NCBI RefSeq assembly: GCF_907164915.1
Contig: NC_061864.1
Coordinates: forward strand, 16,871,889-16,935,888
Source: Impatiens glandulifera
Lineage: Eukaryota; Streptophyta; Magnoliopsida; Ericales; Balsaminaceae
Length of the DNA stretch: 64,000 nucleotides
Reading direction: 5' to 3'
The notes below the pieces were generated by a model. It saw only the letters and a list, made by a program, of their open reading frames with translations. It did not search any database and had not been told where the DNA came from. The translations under genes and the position numbers were made by a program. Shown here piece after piece: positions 13,377-23,737 of the stretch; within the stretch, counting starts at the first letter, position 1; each line of letters opens with the position of its first letter.

Positions 13377-14007
13377 GTTTAGGTTTTCTAACACTTAATA
13401 AGTCGACAAATTGTTAATGAAGTCAGCATGTTTTGTAATTTTGTTTTTAATAAGTTGTGCAAACAACAAATTCTAAATTTGGAATAAACTGGGTAACAAA
13501 AGATAATAGTTCTTGTAGTAGTTGTTTTGTAGCAGTTGATTAACTACAACAGTTATAACAAAATAGGCATAAAGTAGAAACTACAGAGGGGTGAAATAAT
13601 AATAAAGGCAGGAGCCCTTAAATACCTGCTAAATAAAAATGGAAGAGACTACTGATCATTTGAAAACTCTTCAGGTAATTCTGAATCTCTCTCTATACTC
13701 ATACTCTAATTCTCTTCTAATCCAGTCTCATATTCCTATCAATTGTAGGTCTTGCAATCCTTCTCATTCTCTACTCACCTAAACATTTATCTACTCTAAA
13801 GTTACTAAAAAAAATGGGACAACGGATTAAGTATGTATCCCGCAAACACACTTAATCATTTAATAAGGCGCAGAACTTGTCGTCTGACGGGCTCGAAAAT
13901 GTGAATATTCACCTCGCCGCTAGGCTAGAAGAGGTGGATACTCTACAGTTACTAAGGTACTGCCTAATCTAGACTAATATTATAATAGTATAATTGTAAC
14001 TATATCA
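13358..14007 (+). repeat. 3' LTR of the gypsy element, interrupted by a SINE
   Basis: Starts TGTTATGAGAGC just after a purine-rich tract (GGGGAGG, 13347-13353) and ends TATATCA. It is about 200 bp longer than the 5' LTR. Most of that is the insert at 13808-13938 with its 16-bp target duplication; small indels account for the rest. Confidence 0.88.
13808..13938 (-). mobile_element. tRNA-derived SINE inserted in the 3' LTR
   Basis: Read on the minus strand the 131-bp insert has a perfect pol III box A (TAGCCTAGCGG, 13918-13928) and a box B-like motif (TTTTCGAGCCC, 13889-13899), and ends in a T run next to the target site. It is flanked by 16-bp direct repeats, TACTCTAAAGTTACTA (13792-13807) and TACTCTACAGTTACTA (13939-13954), differing at one base. 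Long target duplications plus internal promoter boxes are the signature of a SINE mobilised by LINE machinery. The 5' LTR lacks the insert, giving an empty-site comparison inside the window. Confidence 0.85.
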
Positions 14008-14610
14008 AATGGCTGAGTGGAAGTTGGTGTTATACCACTATTCCACAAAAGGAAGACATACATTTATCACATTGATGTGGACGTTGTTTTGCCATACACC
14101 TTAAATAAGTTCTCAAACAGCGGGTTACTACTTTAATTTATTCGTTAGTTTGCGGATGATAACTAGAAGACAAAGCTTGATGCACACCTTGCAATTTTAA
14201 AAATTCATGTCAAAAGGTGTTGAAAAAGATTCTGTCCGGTCACTTACAACAGATATTGACATACCATGGAGTTTGAAGATGTTTTCAATGAACACTTCCA
14301 CCTCTTTTTTGTTGTGAAGGAAGGTTAAAACCAACAAAGTGACCCATATTTGATAGACGATCAACCACAATTAGAAAACTTGTTTTTCCTCCCACTTTAG
14401 GTAAGTGATAAATGAAATACATTGATATGGATTCCCAAAATTTATTCGAAATGGGAAGGGGTTGGAGAAGACCTTTCTGACAATGTCTGCTTTGTTCTAT
14501 TGACATACATCATATGTACATATGAATTTTCAAACATCTCTCGCGAGACCTATCCAAAATATACTAGTTGTAGTTTCTTTAATGTAATTGACAGAGTCGA
14601 ATGACCTCGA
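14008..14610 (-). mobile_element. Older Ty3/gypsy, integrase N-terminal half (right flank of the nested insertion)
   Basis: On the minus strand 14610-14470 reads like the integrase zinc-binding region (TLKKLQLVYFG then VSREM). 14506-14285 reads LPKVGGKTSFLIVVDRLSNM, the integrase core start. The fragment ends WYNTNFHSA directly at the LTR boundary, and the reading resumes at 8998 with the next conserved block. Confidence 0.8.
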
Positions 14611-14879
14611 GTGGGACTAGAGTGCATCGAAACAATAAGAATTATTCTCAACTCTAGATCATAGTTAACCAGCAATGAATGTGAGTCTCATTATCCTTCT
14701 TTATCTCATGAATTAGTTGATAAGGTGAGATTAGAATTCCAAGTCAAGTTGATCATTTTTATGATAAGTACCGAAATTACAAGCTAACCCAACACTAACA
14801 CAGATAAAGAATCACAAGGAGAAGTAGATAAGGAAGTCGAATGCAAGGACTACTTTGTTTGTTGCTGTGTCAACTAAGA

Positions 14880-16100
14880 TTTTCATTAGGATAATGACCA
14901 TAAAGTCAGTATTCAAGGTCTGTAATTTTCTAAAAAAAAGAGTATGAATGAAATGAAAAGATTAAGAGTATCGATTTAATTACGGAATTCGAGATGGTGA
15001 AGATGAATGATTCAACTACCATTAATGAGTACTCTAAAAAATTACTCACAGTTGCAATAAGGTAAGGTTGGTTCAAAAAGTACTGGTAATTGTTCCTGAA
15101 ATGTTTAAGGTTGTCATTTCTTCATTGGAGAACACTAAGAACCTATCAAAAGTCAGTTTTGCAAAAATCTTGAGTGCCTTGTAGGCACAAAAACATAGAA
15201 GATTGATGAGGAATAAGGGATTTATAGAAGAAGCATTGCTAGCAAAAGTTCAATTAAGTCAAAGTGAAAAAGGGAATAAGAATTGGAAAAACAAAAAGAA
15301 AAATGCATGTTCAAATTCTCTAAGCATAAGCAAAAGTTCCAAACATAATTTTCCTCTTTGTAAGTACTATGAGAATAAAGGTCATGCACTTTTTAGATGA
15401 TGAATACTGCCAGATGTGCGGTGTAAGAAGTGTCATACAATGGGTTATCACTAGAAGATTTGAAAAAGTAATTTGCAATAAAAAATGTGACTCGAGTGAA
15501 CTTTCAGCAAACAAATGTGGCTCAAATTGCAGATCAGGAGGAGCAGCTCTTTATGGCAACTTGTTTTACAGCAAATAAATCAAAGATAACTGACTTGTGG
15601 GAAATGTTTGCACCAATCACAGGACATTTGATTAAGGCCTCTTCAAGGAACTGAACACATCATTCAACTCCAAAGTTAAGATTGGCAATGTAGAGTACCT
15701 TGTAGTAAAAGGAAAAGGGACTGTGGCAGTAGGCAGTTCCTCGGGTACAAAGTTGATTAAAGATGTGTTATTTATACTTGAGAAACTCACATCTTTGAAA
15801 GCCTAAAATAGATAAACACAGATCTTACTGAGCCTCACATAACTCCTTCACTAAATGAGAGTAAGTGTTACATAGTTTTCATTAATGACTATACAAGAAT
15901 GTGTTGGATCTATTTTCTCAAGTTCAAGTTTGAAGTTGCTAGTGTGTTTTTGAGTTTTAAACAATGGATAAAAGCTCAAAGTTACTACAAGATTCAAGCC
16001 TTGAGATCTGATAATGACAAAGAGTACACCTCCGAACAATTCAATCAATTCTGTGAAAATTCTTCAGGATGTATGGAATGTGATGATTAATTGTACAAAG
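14880..16100 (+). mobile_element. Ty1/copia gag-protease-integrase fragment
   Basis: Plus-strand translation gives a copia gag block (MNDSTTINEYSKKLLTVAI, 15008-15065). Zinc-knuckle-like residues follow (CKYYENKGHALF, 15357-15398), then NVAQIADQEEQLFMATCF (15510-15570). A protease/integrase linker (VKGKGTVAVGSSSGTKLIKD) and integrase residues (FINDYTRMCWIYFLKF, 15880-15930; LRSDNDKEYTSEQFNQFC, 16000-16060) complete it. The order is that of TNT1-like copia elements. Stops and a gap after the protease region show decay, and no RT or LTR is attached. Confidence 0.8.
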
Positions 16101-16249
16101 GTGTTTAGGGTGTGTAAGAATTCTTATCGTCTGAAAGTCTTGACCTTTAAAGATTTAGTAACATCTCTAAGAGGGTTGAGATTTTTAGAGTGGAGCTGGA
16201 AATCATTCACCCCAATAGGAAGGAGGGCGAAGGCTTTTTGAAAAAGTGT

Positions 16250-18200
16250 GGTCAACTTTTGAGTATGCAGTTTTCGAATTAGGTACAAGAAGAGGAAAAT
16301 ATCGCATTGTCTAGGTTTAGAGACCTTAGTACTAAAGAATAGAGTTTTGTCAAGTAGAAATCTAGAGAAAATTGACTATCCTTTGGAGATAAGATCGCGT
16401 CAATTTCTTCAGAAGGTGTTCCTTTATAAATTTCCAAAATCAAGTGCTTAGGCTTACTAATGATCTTGGTGAAATTGTTCATGGTTAGAAAGTTCTTCAT
16501 GAAGAAACTATTAAGTACTACAAGGAATTGATTGACGTTGGCTGTGGTCATGGAGGAGGTGATGGTAGTTTGATGATTCTTTGTCAGATTGTGCAAAGAA
16601 TGGTTAGTCTTGAAAACAACAAGGAGGTGAAACATGTGTTGTTTGTTATGAAATGAGATAAGAGTATGGGGCCCGATGGGTTTAATGTTTCTTTTTCAAA
16701 GAAAATTGTGATGTTGTTGGTCAGAATGTGAGTGATGGAGTACTAGAATTCTTCATAAATCAGAGGATGCTAAAGTAGTTAAATGTAAATGTCTTGAATT
16801 TGATTTTCAAAATTTTCATACCCATAAGGATCCAGGATTTTTGTCAAATATCATGCTATAATGTTATTTTCAAAATTATTTCTCTTTTTAAAAGTTATTT
16901 CTAATTTTGTGGGGTGTTGGATAATCATCATTTATCTCGGGTCGCTCTATTTATCATATCATTCTCCTTGTTCAGAATTTGTTAAAAGAATGCGATAGAT
17001 GTTCTATTTCACCATGCATGGTTTTTAAAATTGAAATTAGAAAAACATTTGATTCGATAAGATGTGACACAATTCATGAATTCTTTATGTTTTGGATTCC
17101 CGATTATTTTCATTAATTGGATTATCCAATGTGTTTCTACCCCTCACTTTATTGTTAGTGTTAATGATATTAATGGAAGTTCTTTTAAAGGTGAAAGGGG
17201 TGTGAGACAAAGATACCCCCTCTCTATTTTACCTGTTTGTTTTTATCATGTAGATTTATTTATTGTATTTTTAAAATGTTATTGAAAAATCGTTCATACA
17301 TCTTTCACCCACATTGTAGGGAGAAAACCATTACACACATATGATTTGCAGATGATCTTTTTTTGGTGGCTCAAGATGATGTGGAATCTGTCACTACCTA
17401 TAAAATAAACAATAACTATTTTCTCTAGTATTACATGTTTATTCATCAATTAAGACAAAAGTTTAATGTTCTATAAGGAAACAAAAAGAAGTCATATTCA
17501 ATATCACGTGAATCAAGGACTTCTAGTCAAATATCTCGGCGTTCCTTTTTCGTCAAAGTAGTTACATTATTTTCACTATAGGTCTAGTTGATAATGTTAA
17601 AAATTAGGATTCTGGTTGGGCAACTAAGAAGCTCTCTTTGCTGGAAAGATCGAGTTGATCAGAAAAGTCAATTTGGGCATCATTGGTTACTAGGCTCAAC
17701 AATTATTATTGCAAATAAGGTGATGACATAGTTGGATCGAATCATGTGTGACTATATTTGAGACAGTAAGGTAATGGTGGAAAAAAGTTAGGAGGGAGAA
17801 TGTGTCCTAAAGAAGAGGGAGGTCTAGATTTAAAAAAACGTATTGAATTGAATAGAGCTCTCACTCTTCGTAATTTATGGGCTCTAAAGAAAAAAGGCTA
17901 ATTTCTTATGGGTATGATGGGTACATACAAGATTAAATGAAAGGTAAATATAGTGTCTATACTTACAGAATTAAATAGCACATGTCATGGTCTTTTAAAA
18001 AAATCATTAGACTGCATATCAAATGATTTATAGTATTCTTGATAATGGGCGAGACACTTTATTCTGGCATGGTCATTGGGTTGATAGCTCACTTATCATT
18101 ATTAAGGATGATTTTGAGAGATTTAGAATCAGAAGAGATTACATGATGGTTACGGTTTAGAATGACACTAAGTATTTTTTTTTAAAATATGGCCTTCGCT
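16250..18200 (+). mobile_element. Non-LTR (LINE, L1-type) reverse-transcriptase fragment
   Basis: Translating across stops gives the motif series of plant LINE reverse transcriptases: MGPDGFNVSF (16660-16690), an NVLNLI/KIF region, KIEIRKTFDSIR (17028-17060), GSSFKGERGVRQ (17175-17210), an FADDLF region (17345-17365) and VKYLGVPFSSK (17525-17560). The tail near 17800-18120 reads like the post-RT region (GRMCPKEEGGLDLK, then LWALKKK). No endonuclease domain, poly(A) tail or target duplication is visible, so this is a truncated, mutated copy. Confidence 0.75.
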
Positions 18201-18696
18201 ATATTCAGGTAAAAAAATCTCACACCCCAAGTCTGTCAAAATTGAGAGTTTACGTAAAATCGTTGGTCAGTTCTAAACTTGTATAATCTAGAATTTACTT
18301 AAAATCGTAAAAGTTTAATTTAAAAATATTATAGTTATATGTTATTATTATTATTTATATATAATTAAGTATTTTATACTTAGATAATTTTAAAAATTAT
18401 ATATTTAAATATAAAATTAATTAACAAATAATAATGAGTAAATAACTCTATAAAATGTTATATTTATAAAATTAATTATATTAATTAATTTATTTGAATA
18501 AATAATAATTTTATTTTTAAAATTTAAAATATAAATTTATTTTCTTAAAACTTAAAATCGTAAAATCAAAATTATTTATATGCTCGTAAAATTTTATTAT
18601 CGTAAATTTAAAATTGTAAGAGTTTATTTAAAATCGAACTTGTTAATTTTCTATAAAATCATAAAAATCAACTTAAAATTTTAATAGTATTAGCAT
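18201..18696. other. AT-rich intergenic stretch left of the MULE
   Basis: Very AT-rich, many short A/T runs, no coding signal. Confidence 0.6.
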
Positions 18697-18740
18697 TCCA
18701 TTATATATATTTGCTATATATATTGGGAATAGGTGAAAGG

Positions 18741-18885
18741 GGAAATTTGAGGAAATGACCCCAAAATAGGGCCAAATAGCCGATGGTGCGGGCCACTAAT
18801 TTTTATAGCGTTGGTGACCCCCAAATTTTTTAATGACCATTTTACCCATGCGTGACGCACCCTCCAGGTGCGTGACGCACCCTGA
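18741..18885 (+). repeat. MULE left terminal inverted repeat
   Basis: Starts GGGGAAATTTGAGG. It matches the reverse complement of about 26875-26993 in the blocks around CTAATTTTTATAGC and GGTGACCCCCAAA. It contains two GCGTGACGCACC motifs (18850-18884). The right copy lacks the outermost 25-30 bp. Confidence 0.75.
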
Positions 18886-19259
18886 ACCCTATAAAGACTT
18901 AATTTTTTTTCATTTTCGTTTCAGTTTCTCTCTCATCCGTCTTCTCCGCCGTGAAATCCTAATGGTGGCGGAGAAGATTTTCTCTTCTTTTTCAGCGATG
19001 AAGAACGAATCGAAGAGGCACCGTCGACCATGGCAACATATTCAACGGCCTATAGCTTCGAAGAACATCCAATGGAGACGAGTTTGCACAGCGCTGAGGA
19101 TTTCGAACAAATTGACATTTCATTCGACCATTCCACTATATTTTGTGTTTATTTCGTTATTGTTTGTTTCGATTTCCTATTCAGTTCGTGTATATTTCAT
19201 TTACAGAACGTTCCTCATTGATTCGCTGATTCGTTGAATGCAGGTTGTTTATTTGGTAG

Positions 19260-19452
19260 GATGCGTCAAGATGGATGCGTCAAGATGGATGCGTCAACAT
19301 GGATGCGTCAAGATGGATGCGTCAACTCCGATGTGTCAACATGGATGCGTCAACTCCGATGCGTCAAGATGGATGCGTCAACTCCGATGCGTCAACTCGG
19401 ATGCGTCAACTCCGATGCGTCAACTCGGATGCGTCAAGTAGGATACGATGCG
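19260..19452 (+). repeat. 14-bp tandem array, GATGCGTCAASWYS type
   Basis: About 13 tandem units of 14 bp, each containing GATGCGTCAA, with the variable four bases being GATG, CATG, CTCC or CTCG. It lies in the leader of the Ulp1 gene. Because 14 is not a multiple of 3 and the unit has no stop, all three frames stay open; those frames are not genes. Confidence 0.9.
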
Positions 19453-19635
19453 TCACATTTATTTTTATTTTATATAAAAACCCAAATAAGCCTCGACCAC
19501 TATTCATGCTCTCTCTCTCTCTCGCACCCGACGACGCACCTGCCTCGACGTCTCTTCCTGCTCGTCTTCGTCTTCATCTTCTCGTTCATTCATTGACTTC
19601 ATGAGGTTAGTTTTAGTTATGTTTGTTTATGTTCA

Positions 19636-19855
19636 TGTTAGGTTTTAGGGTTGGTTGCTTCTTGTTTGCAAATAGTTCATGCATGTTTTATGTTATGTTT
19701 AGGGTTGCTTCTTACTTTCAAATAGTTCATGCATGTTTTATGTTAGGGTTTTAGGGTAGGTTGCTTCCTGCTTTCAAACGGTTCATGCATGTTTTATGTT
19801 AGGAATTAGGGTAGGATGCTTCTTGATTTCAAATGGTTCATGCACGGTTTATGGG
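19636..19855 (+). repeat. Four-copy ~57-bp tandem repeat in the Ulp1 leader intron
   Basis: The block ...TTAGGGT..GTTGCTTCT....CAAATAGTTCATGCATG..TTTATGTTA recurs four times with substitutions. It sits between a probable 5' UTR donor (ATGAG|GTTAG near 19604) and the acceptor TTTGTAG right before the Ulp1 ATG. Confidence 0.8.
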
Positions 19856-20006
19856 TTGGGTTGCGTCAAGCAGCTGCGTCAAGCAGCTGCTTGACGCATC
19901 TGACAGTTGTTTCTAGCTATTTTGACGGTTGCTTTTCTTCTCGTTTGTTTATATTTGTTGTGAAATGTTTTCACAAACATTGTTGTTTTTCTTTTCCCTT
20001 TTGTAG

Positions 20007-23000
20007 ATGGCAGACTTCACGGTTTATGATTTTCCTGGTAGGATTTCATTGAAATCTGTCCTAGCCTTGAAAAAAGTATCTGATAGGTTTGAAGCGCTGG
20101 GTCTTATGGAGAGGGCTCTAAATTCTCAATTTCAGTATTTATTGAGAGGAGTCCCAGACTTGTTGTTCTTAGGGACCATTTTACATCAGTTGCTGGTTCG
20201 GAAGGTGAAGGCCAATTTGAATAGGATGATTTTCAACTTTAATGGGGAGGAATATACTTTTGGTCTGAAAGAGTACGCATTGATTACAGGCCTCAACTTC
20301 GACAGATTGCCTGAATACAAAGATGAATGCCGAGGTTGTCCACCCTTGCTGATAAAATATTTCAAAAGGAATACGTCAATTCGAATGATGGATTTGGAAT
20401 CTATTTTCATGAAATGCACCGATAAGGAAGACGCATGGAAGATCGGGTTGATCTGCTTGATTAACCAGTACCTCTTCTCATATGACCCAAAACGGCTTTT
20501 AAATCTCAAAATCATCCATATGGTTGAAGATGTTGAAGATTTCCTCCGATTTCCATGGGGGAAGGTGTCCTTTAGATTCACCATGAGGGGTCTTGACCAG
20601 GACATGAAACACCACAGGTCCGTATATATGTCCAAGAAAGGGAGTGGAGTTACTAATTCTTTTGCTTATAACGTGTATGGGTTTGTACTAGCACTACAAG
20701 TGTGGAGCTATGAGATCATTCAAAACTTGGTCCCTAAATTCGCCACAAGGAAAGACGTTGATGGCCCTTTTCGCCCAAGGATACTGTTGTATCAATCGAA
20801 AAGGAAGAATACATTTCAGGAGATGCAATCTGCCTTTAACAGCGTTGTGTTTTCTAAGATGGAAGAGTCCTCCGAGGAGACGAGTTTGTACAGTGGGGAG
20901 GATTTTGAACACATTAACAATTCATACGATGATTTGTTTGAGGGAGTTACTGATGGGGGAAAAAAGAGAAAGGCTGATGAAGATGTTGCTGAAGATGATG
21001 ATGATGAAGATGTTGATGAAGAACCTACTACTGTCCAACCTTCCAAGAGGAAGAGGAATGTTGAATATGATGATATATCCCCCCAGCAAAGCAGCCATCA
21101 AGCGTCGTAGCCTGCGTAACATGAGTCCCCCATCCGCAACTTCAACAACTCCATCATCACCTGCACGTGAACCGGCACCGGCATCTCATGTTCAGATAAA
21201 GGATGCCGAAGTGATAAAGAAGGATGTCGAAGAGATAAAGAAAGATGTCGAAGAAATCAAGAGAGACATAAGAGACATCAAATTGAATCAACAAAACTAC
21301 TTTACGAGGTTTGAAAAGATGATTCTCAGTCTAAGCAACCAGTTCGCCAGCCATGTCACCAACCAGGTAATTCTGTTAAAGCTTTCTATTTTTTACTACT
21401 TTATGTCTTTGACGCCGCTGCTTGACGCAGCTGCTTGCTTGACGCAGCTGCTTGACGCATTCTTAATTTAAATTCTTTTCACTTTTGTAGCAGGAGCAGA
21501 AGGAGAATGACATCGGTCTGAATGACAATCGTGACGAAGAAGAGGAAGAAAAGCATAATGATATTCGTATTGAAGAAGAGGAAGAAAAGCAGAATGACAT
21601 TCGTGACGAAGAAGAGGAGAATGCCATTGGTCTGAATGACATTCTCGATGAAGAAGATGAGCAAAAGGAGAATGAGAAGGTTAATAATGGAGCCATTTTG
21701 CAAGACAATGTTGAATTGGAGCAGAAGAAGATTGAGAATGAGAATGTTGAGGATCCGCCGAATGAGAATGTTGTCGAGAAAGAGGTCGTTGTCGAAAAAG
21801 AGGTCGTTGTCGAGAAAGAGGTCGTTGTCGAGAAAAGAGGCTGTTGTTGAGAATGAGAAAGAAGAAGTGGAGATTGAAGAAGGGGAGAAGAAAGAAGAAG
21901 TGGAGATTGAAGAAGGGGAGATTGAAGTAGAAGGGGAGAAGAAAGAGGTCGTTGTCGAGAAAGAGGCTGTTGTTGAGAATGAGAAAGAAGAAGTGGAGAT
22001 TGAAGAAGGGGAGAAGAAAGAAGAAGTGGAGATTGAAGAAGGGGAGATTGAAGTAGAAGGGGAGAAGAAAGAAGAAGTGGAGAAGAAAGAAGAAGTGAAG
22101 AGAAAACCTATACAAAAGACTTTTCAGAAAAAGGTGGGGAAGAAGGTTGGGAAGAAGAAAGACGAAAATGACGAAGATGAACTGGAAATAGTGAATACTC
22201 CTCCTCCTCTTCCTAAGAAAGTCATATTGGTCACGAGAAGGAATAGGAGGCCGAAGAATGATCCAGATTTCACCGACCCCAATCTGAAACAGCCCAAGTT
22301 AAAAGATCCTATCACCGTCAATCCACTTCTAAAATATGACGATCAACTTCTTCATCAATTGCAAACATGGCTTAAAGATCCAAAAACTGATAACACAAAA
22401 ATTGAGCTCCATACTATATTAGGTGATAAGGCATTATTTCGCCGAATGCTAAAAAGGTTCACCTGGCTGACTGATGATGTAAGTAATATTTATGTTAGAA
22501 TAATTTTAGATTTGCAGATTGTATTTTAAATGTGTTTCTCTTGTGTAGGAAATCGATGCAGGTTGCTTCATTCTGAGAAGAAGAGCTTGGGTATATCCAA
22601 AGACATATAAGAAGAACTTCTTTATTGGAGATTGTTGGCTCCACACCAGGTTCACTGCTGAGTACGCTGCGTTTAAGAAAAGTCGTATTGAGTTTGACAT
22701 TGAAAACTTTTTCGAATACTTCTTGGGCGATGAAAGCAACTATAGGAATAGTTGGAAAGTATGCGATGATATATATATTCCTTTGAACATCAAAGACGTC
22801 CACTGGATACTTTGTGTTGTCCGTCTACAGCAATGGCGCGTAGACGTATATGACTGCAATCCTGGATGTTATGCTAATCTTGATGAGTTTGTGCTACCGA
22901 TGTGCCAAATGATTCCGGTTATATTTGACAAGGCATTGCCTCTTGAAGATAAACAAAGATTTCCTCTGCTCAACCCTGATTCCGTTTTGCCATACACAAG

Positions 23001-23178
23001 ACTTCCAGAGTCAGAAGTTCCCAAAGCAACTAAGAGTGGAGATTGTGGTGTATTTGTACTAATGTATATTGAGTACTTGACTGCAGGTCTGAATCTAGCA
23101 GAAGTGACCTCAAATGAGATGAAAGCTTGGAGAGAAAAGTGGGCAGTGAGGTTATTTCATGGACTTGTAGATCCATAG
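20007..23178 (+). CDS. MULE-borne DUF1985 / Ulp1 (C48) cysteine-protease gene with two frameshifts
   Basis: Exon blocks are 20007-21366, 21491-22478 and 22549-23178, with GT..AG borders. The N-terminal region (residues about 30-270) is a DUF1985 domain: LLFLGTILHQLLVRKVK, then FNGEEYTFGLKEYALITGLN. The middle is long, acidic and repetitive. The last exon is a Ulp1-type SUMO-protease fold with the triad visible: His in VHWILCVV, Asp in VDVYDCNPG and Cys in KSGDCGVFVL. Family role: cleavage of SUMO or a similar modifier. Whether the transposon protein does this is unknown. The frame shifts by one base at a C run (about 21079-21084). It shifts again at GAGAAAAG (about 21832-21837), where the tandem copy 126 bp on has one A fewer. 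As assembled it cannot give one full protein, so it is either a young pseudogene or contains sequence errors. It converges on the transposase. Confidence 0.85.
21821..22078 (+). repeat. 126-bp coding tandem duplication in the Ulp1 gene
   Basis: Two nearly identical 126-bp units encode VVVEKEAVVENEKEEVEIEE and the following GEKKEEVEIEEGEIEVEGEK. The first copy has an extra A that breaks the frame; the second is in frame. Confidence 0.88.
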
Positions 23179-23370
23179 GTTATTTATGAAACTTTTGTAC
23201 TGTACTGATATCAAATTTTTGTAATGTTAATCTCAAACCTTTGTAATATGGTTGATTTAATGATATCAAATGTTGTTAATGATATATATGTTATTGTAAT
23301 TAATTTAATGCCTGAAGTACACATTTATATAAACCATGTCTAATGTAATAGGTTCTGCACTAATGTAAAC

Positions 23371-23515
23371 CATGTTTCGTCAAGCAGCTGCGTCAAGCAG
23401 TTTCGTCAAGCAGCTGCGTCAAGCAGTTTCGTCAAGCAGCTGCGTCAAGCAGTTTCGTCAAGCAGCTGCGTCAAGCAGTTTCGTCAAGCAGCTGCGTCAA
23501 GCGGCTGCGTCTACA
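23371..23515 (+). repeat. 26-bp tandem array between the two convergent MULE genes
   Basis: About five copies of a 26-bp unit made of two 13-bp halves, GTCAAGCAGCTGC and GTCAAGCAGTTTC. It lies downstream of the Ulp1 stop and beyond the transposase 3' end. Short blocks of the same motif occur at 19862-19898 and, inverted, at 21416-21463. Confidence 0.92.
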
Positions 23516-23737
23516 AAAACACTTGGTACAAAAACCCTGTCCCTGTATTACATTCACCAGAAAACTACAAAAACACCAGAAAACAACATTCAATGAATCT
23601 TTGTTACAATACAATACACTTTACTGAATCCTTGAATCCTTGATGCAAAAATAACATTAACACCTCCACACAAGACATTTGGTAATAAGTCTACAAAAAC
23701 AACATTAACACCACAACACAACACTGACAAGTTCATT

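Larger units (their letters stand above)
8999..14007 (+). mobile_element. Ty3/gypsy chromovirus-type LTR retrotransposon, full length but decayed
   Basis: Two related LTRs (8999-9450 and 13358-14007) start TGTTATGAGAG / TGTTATGAGAGC and end in TATATCA. Between them, in order, are a primer-binding site, gag with a CCHC knuckle, reverse transcriptase, RNase H, integrase, a chromodomain-like end and a purine tract before the 3' LTR. The order RT-RH-INT with a chromodomain is diagnostic of Ty3/gypsy chromoviruses. Many stops and frameshifts in every domain make it non-autonomous. The 5-bp flanks (GTTGG and AATGG) match only partly, so the target duplication is diverged or absent; insertion is shown instead by the interrupted minus-strand integrase. 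Confidence 0.9.

Noticed and set aside
8994..14012. 5-bp target duplication of the gypsy element
   Set aside because: GTTGG against AATGG matches at only three positions; recorded as not demonstrated.
19260..19452. The regular repeats considered as a CRISPR-like array
   Set aside because: Units are contiguous without unique spacers, in a plant MULE.
19234..19604. Three overlapping open frames made of MRQDGCVNMDASRW-like repeats
   Set aside because: A 14-bp stop-free unit keeps all three frames open; this is an array, not a protein.
21681..22115. Minus-strand open frame of Phe/Leu-rich repeats (HFFFLLPFFNL)
   Set aside because: Antisense of the Glu/Lys-rich repeats in the Ulp1 gene.
23372..23596. 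Open frame of QAAASSSFVKQLR repeats
   Set aside because: Frame through the 26-bp array between convergent genes; no conserved product.
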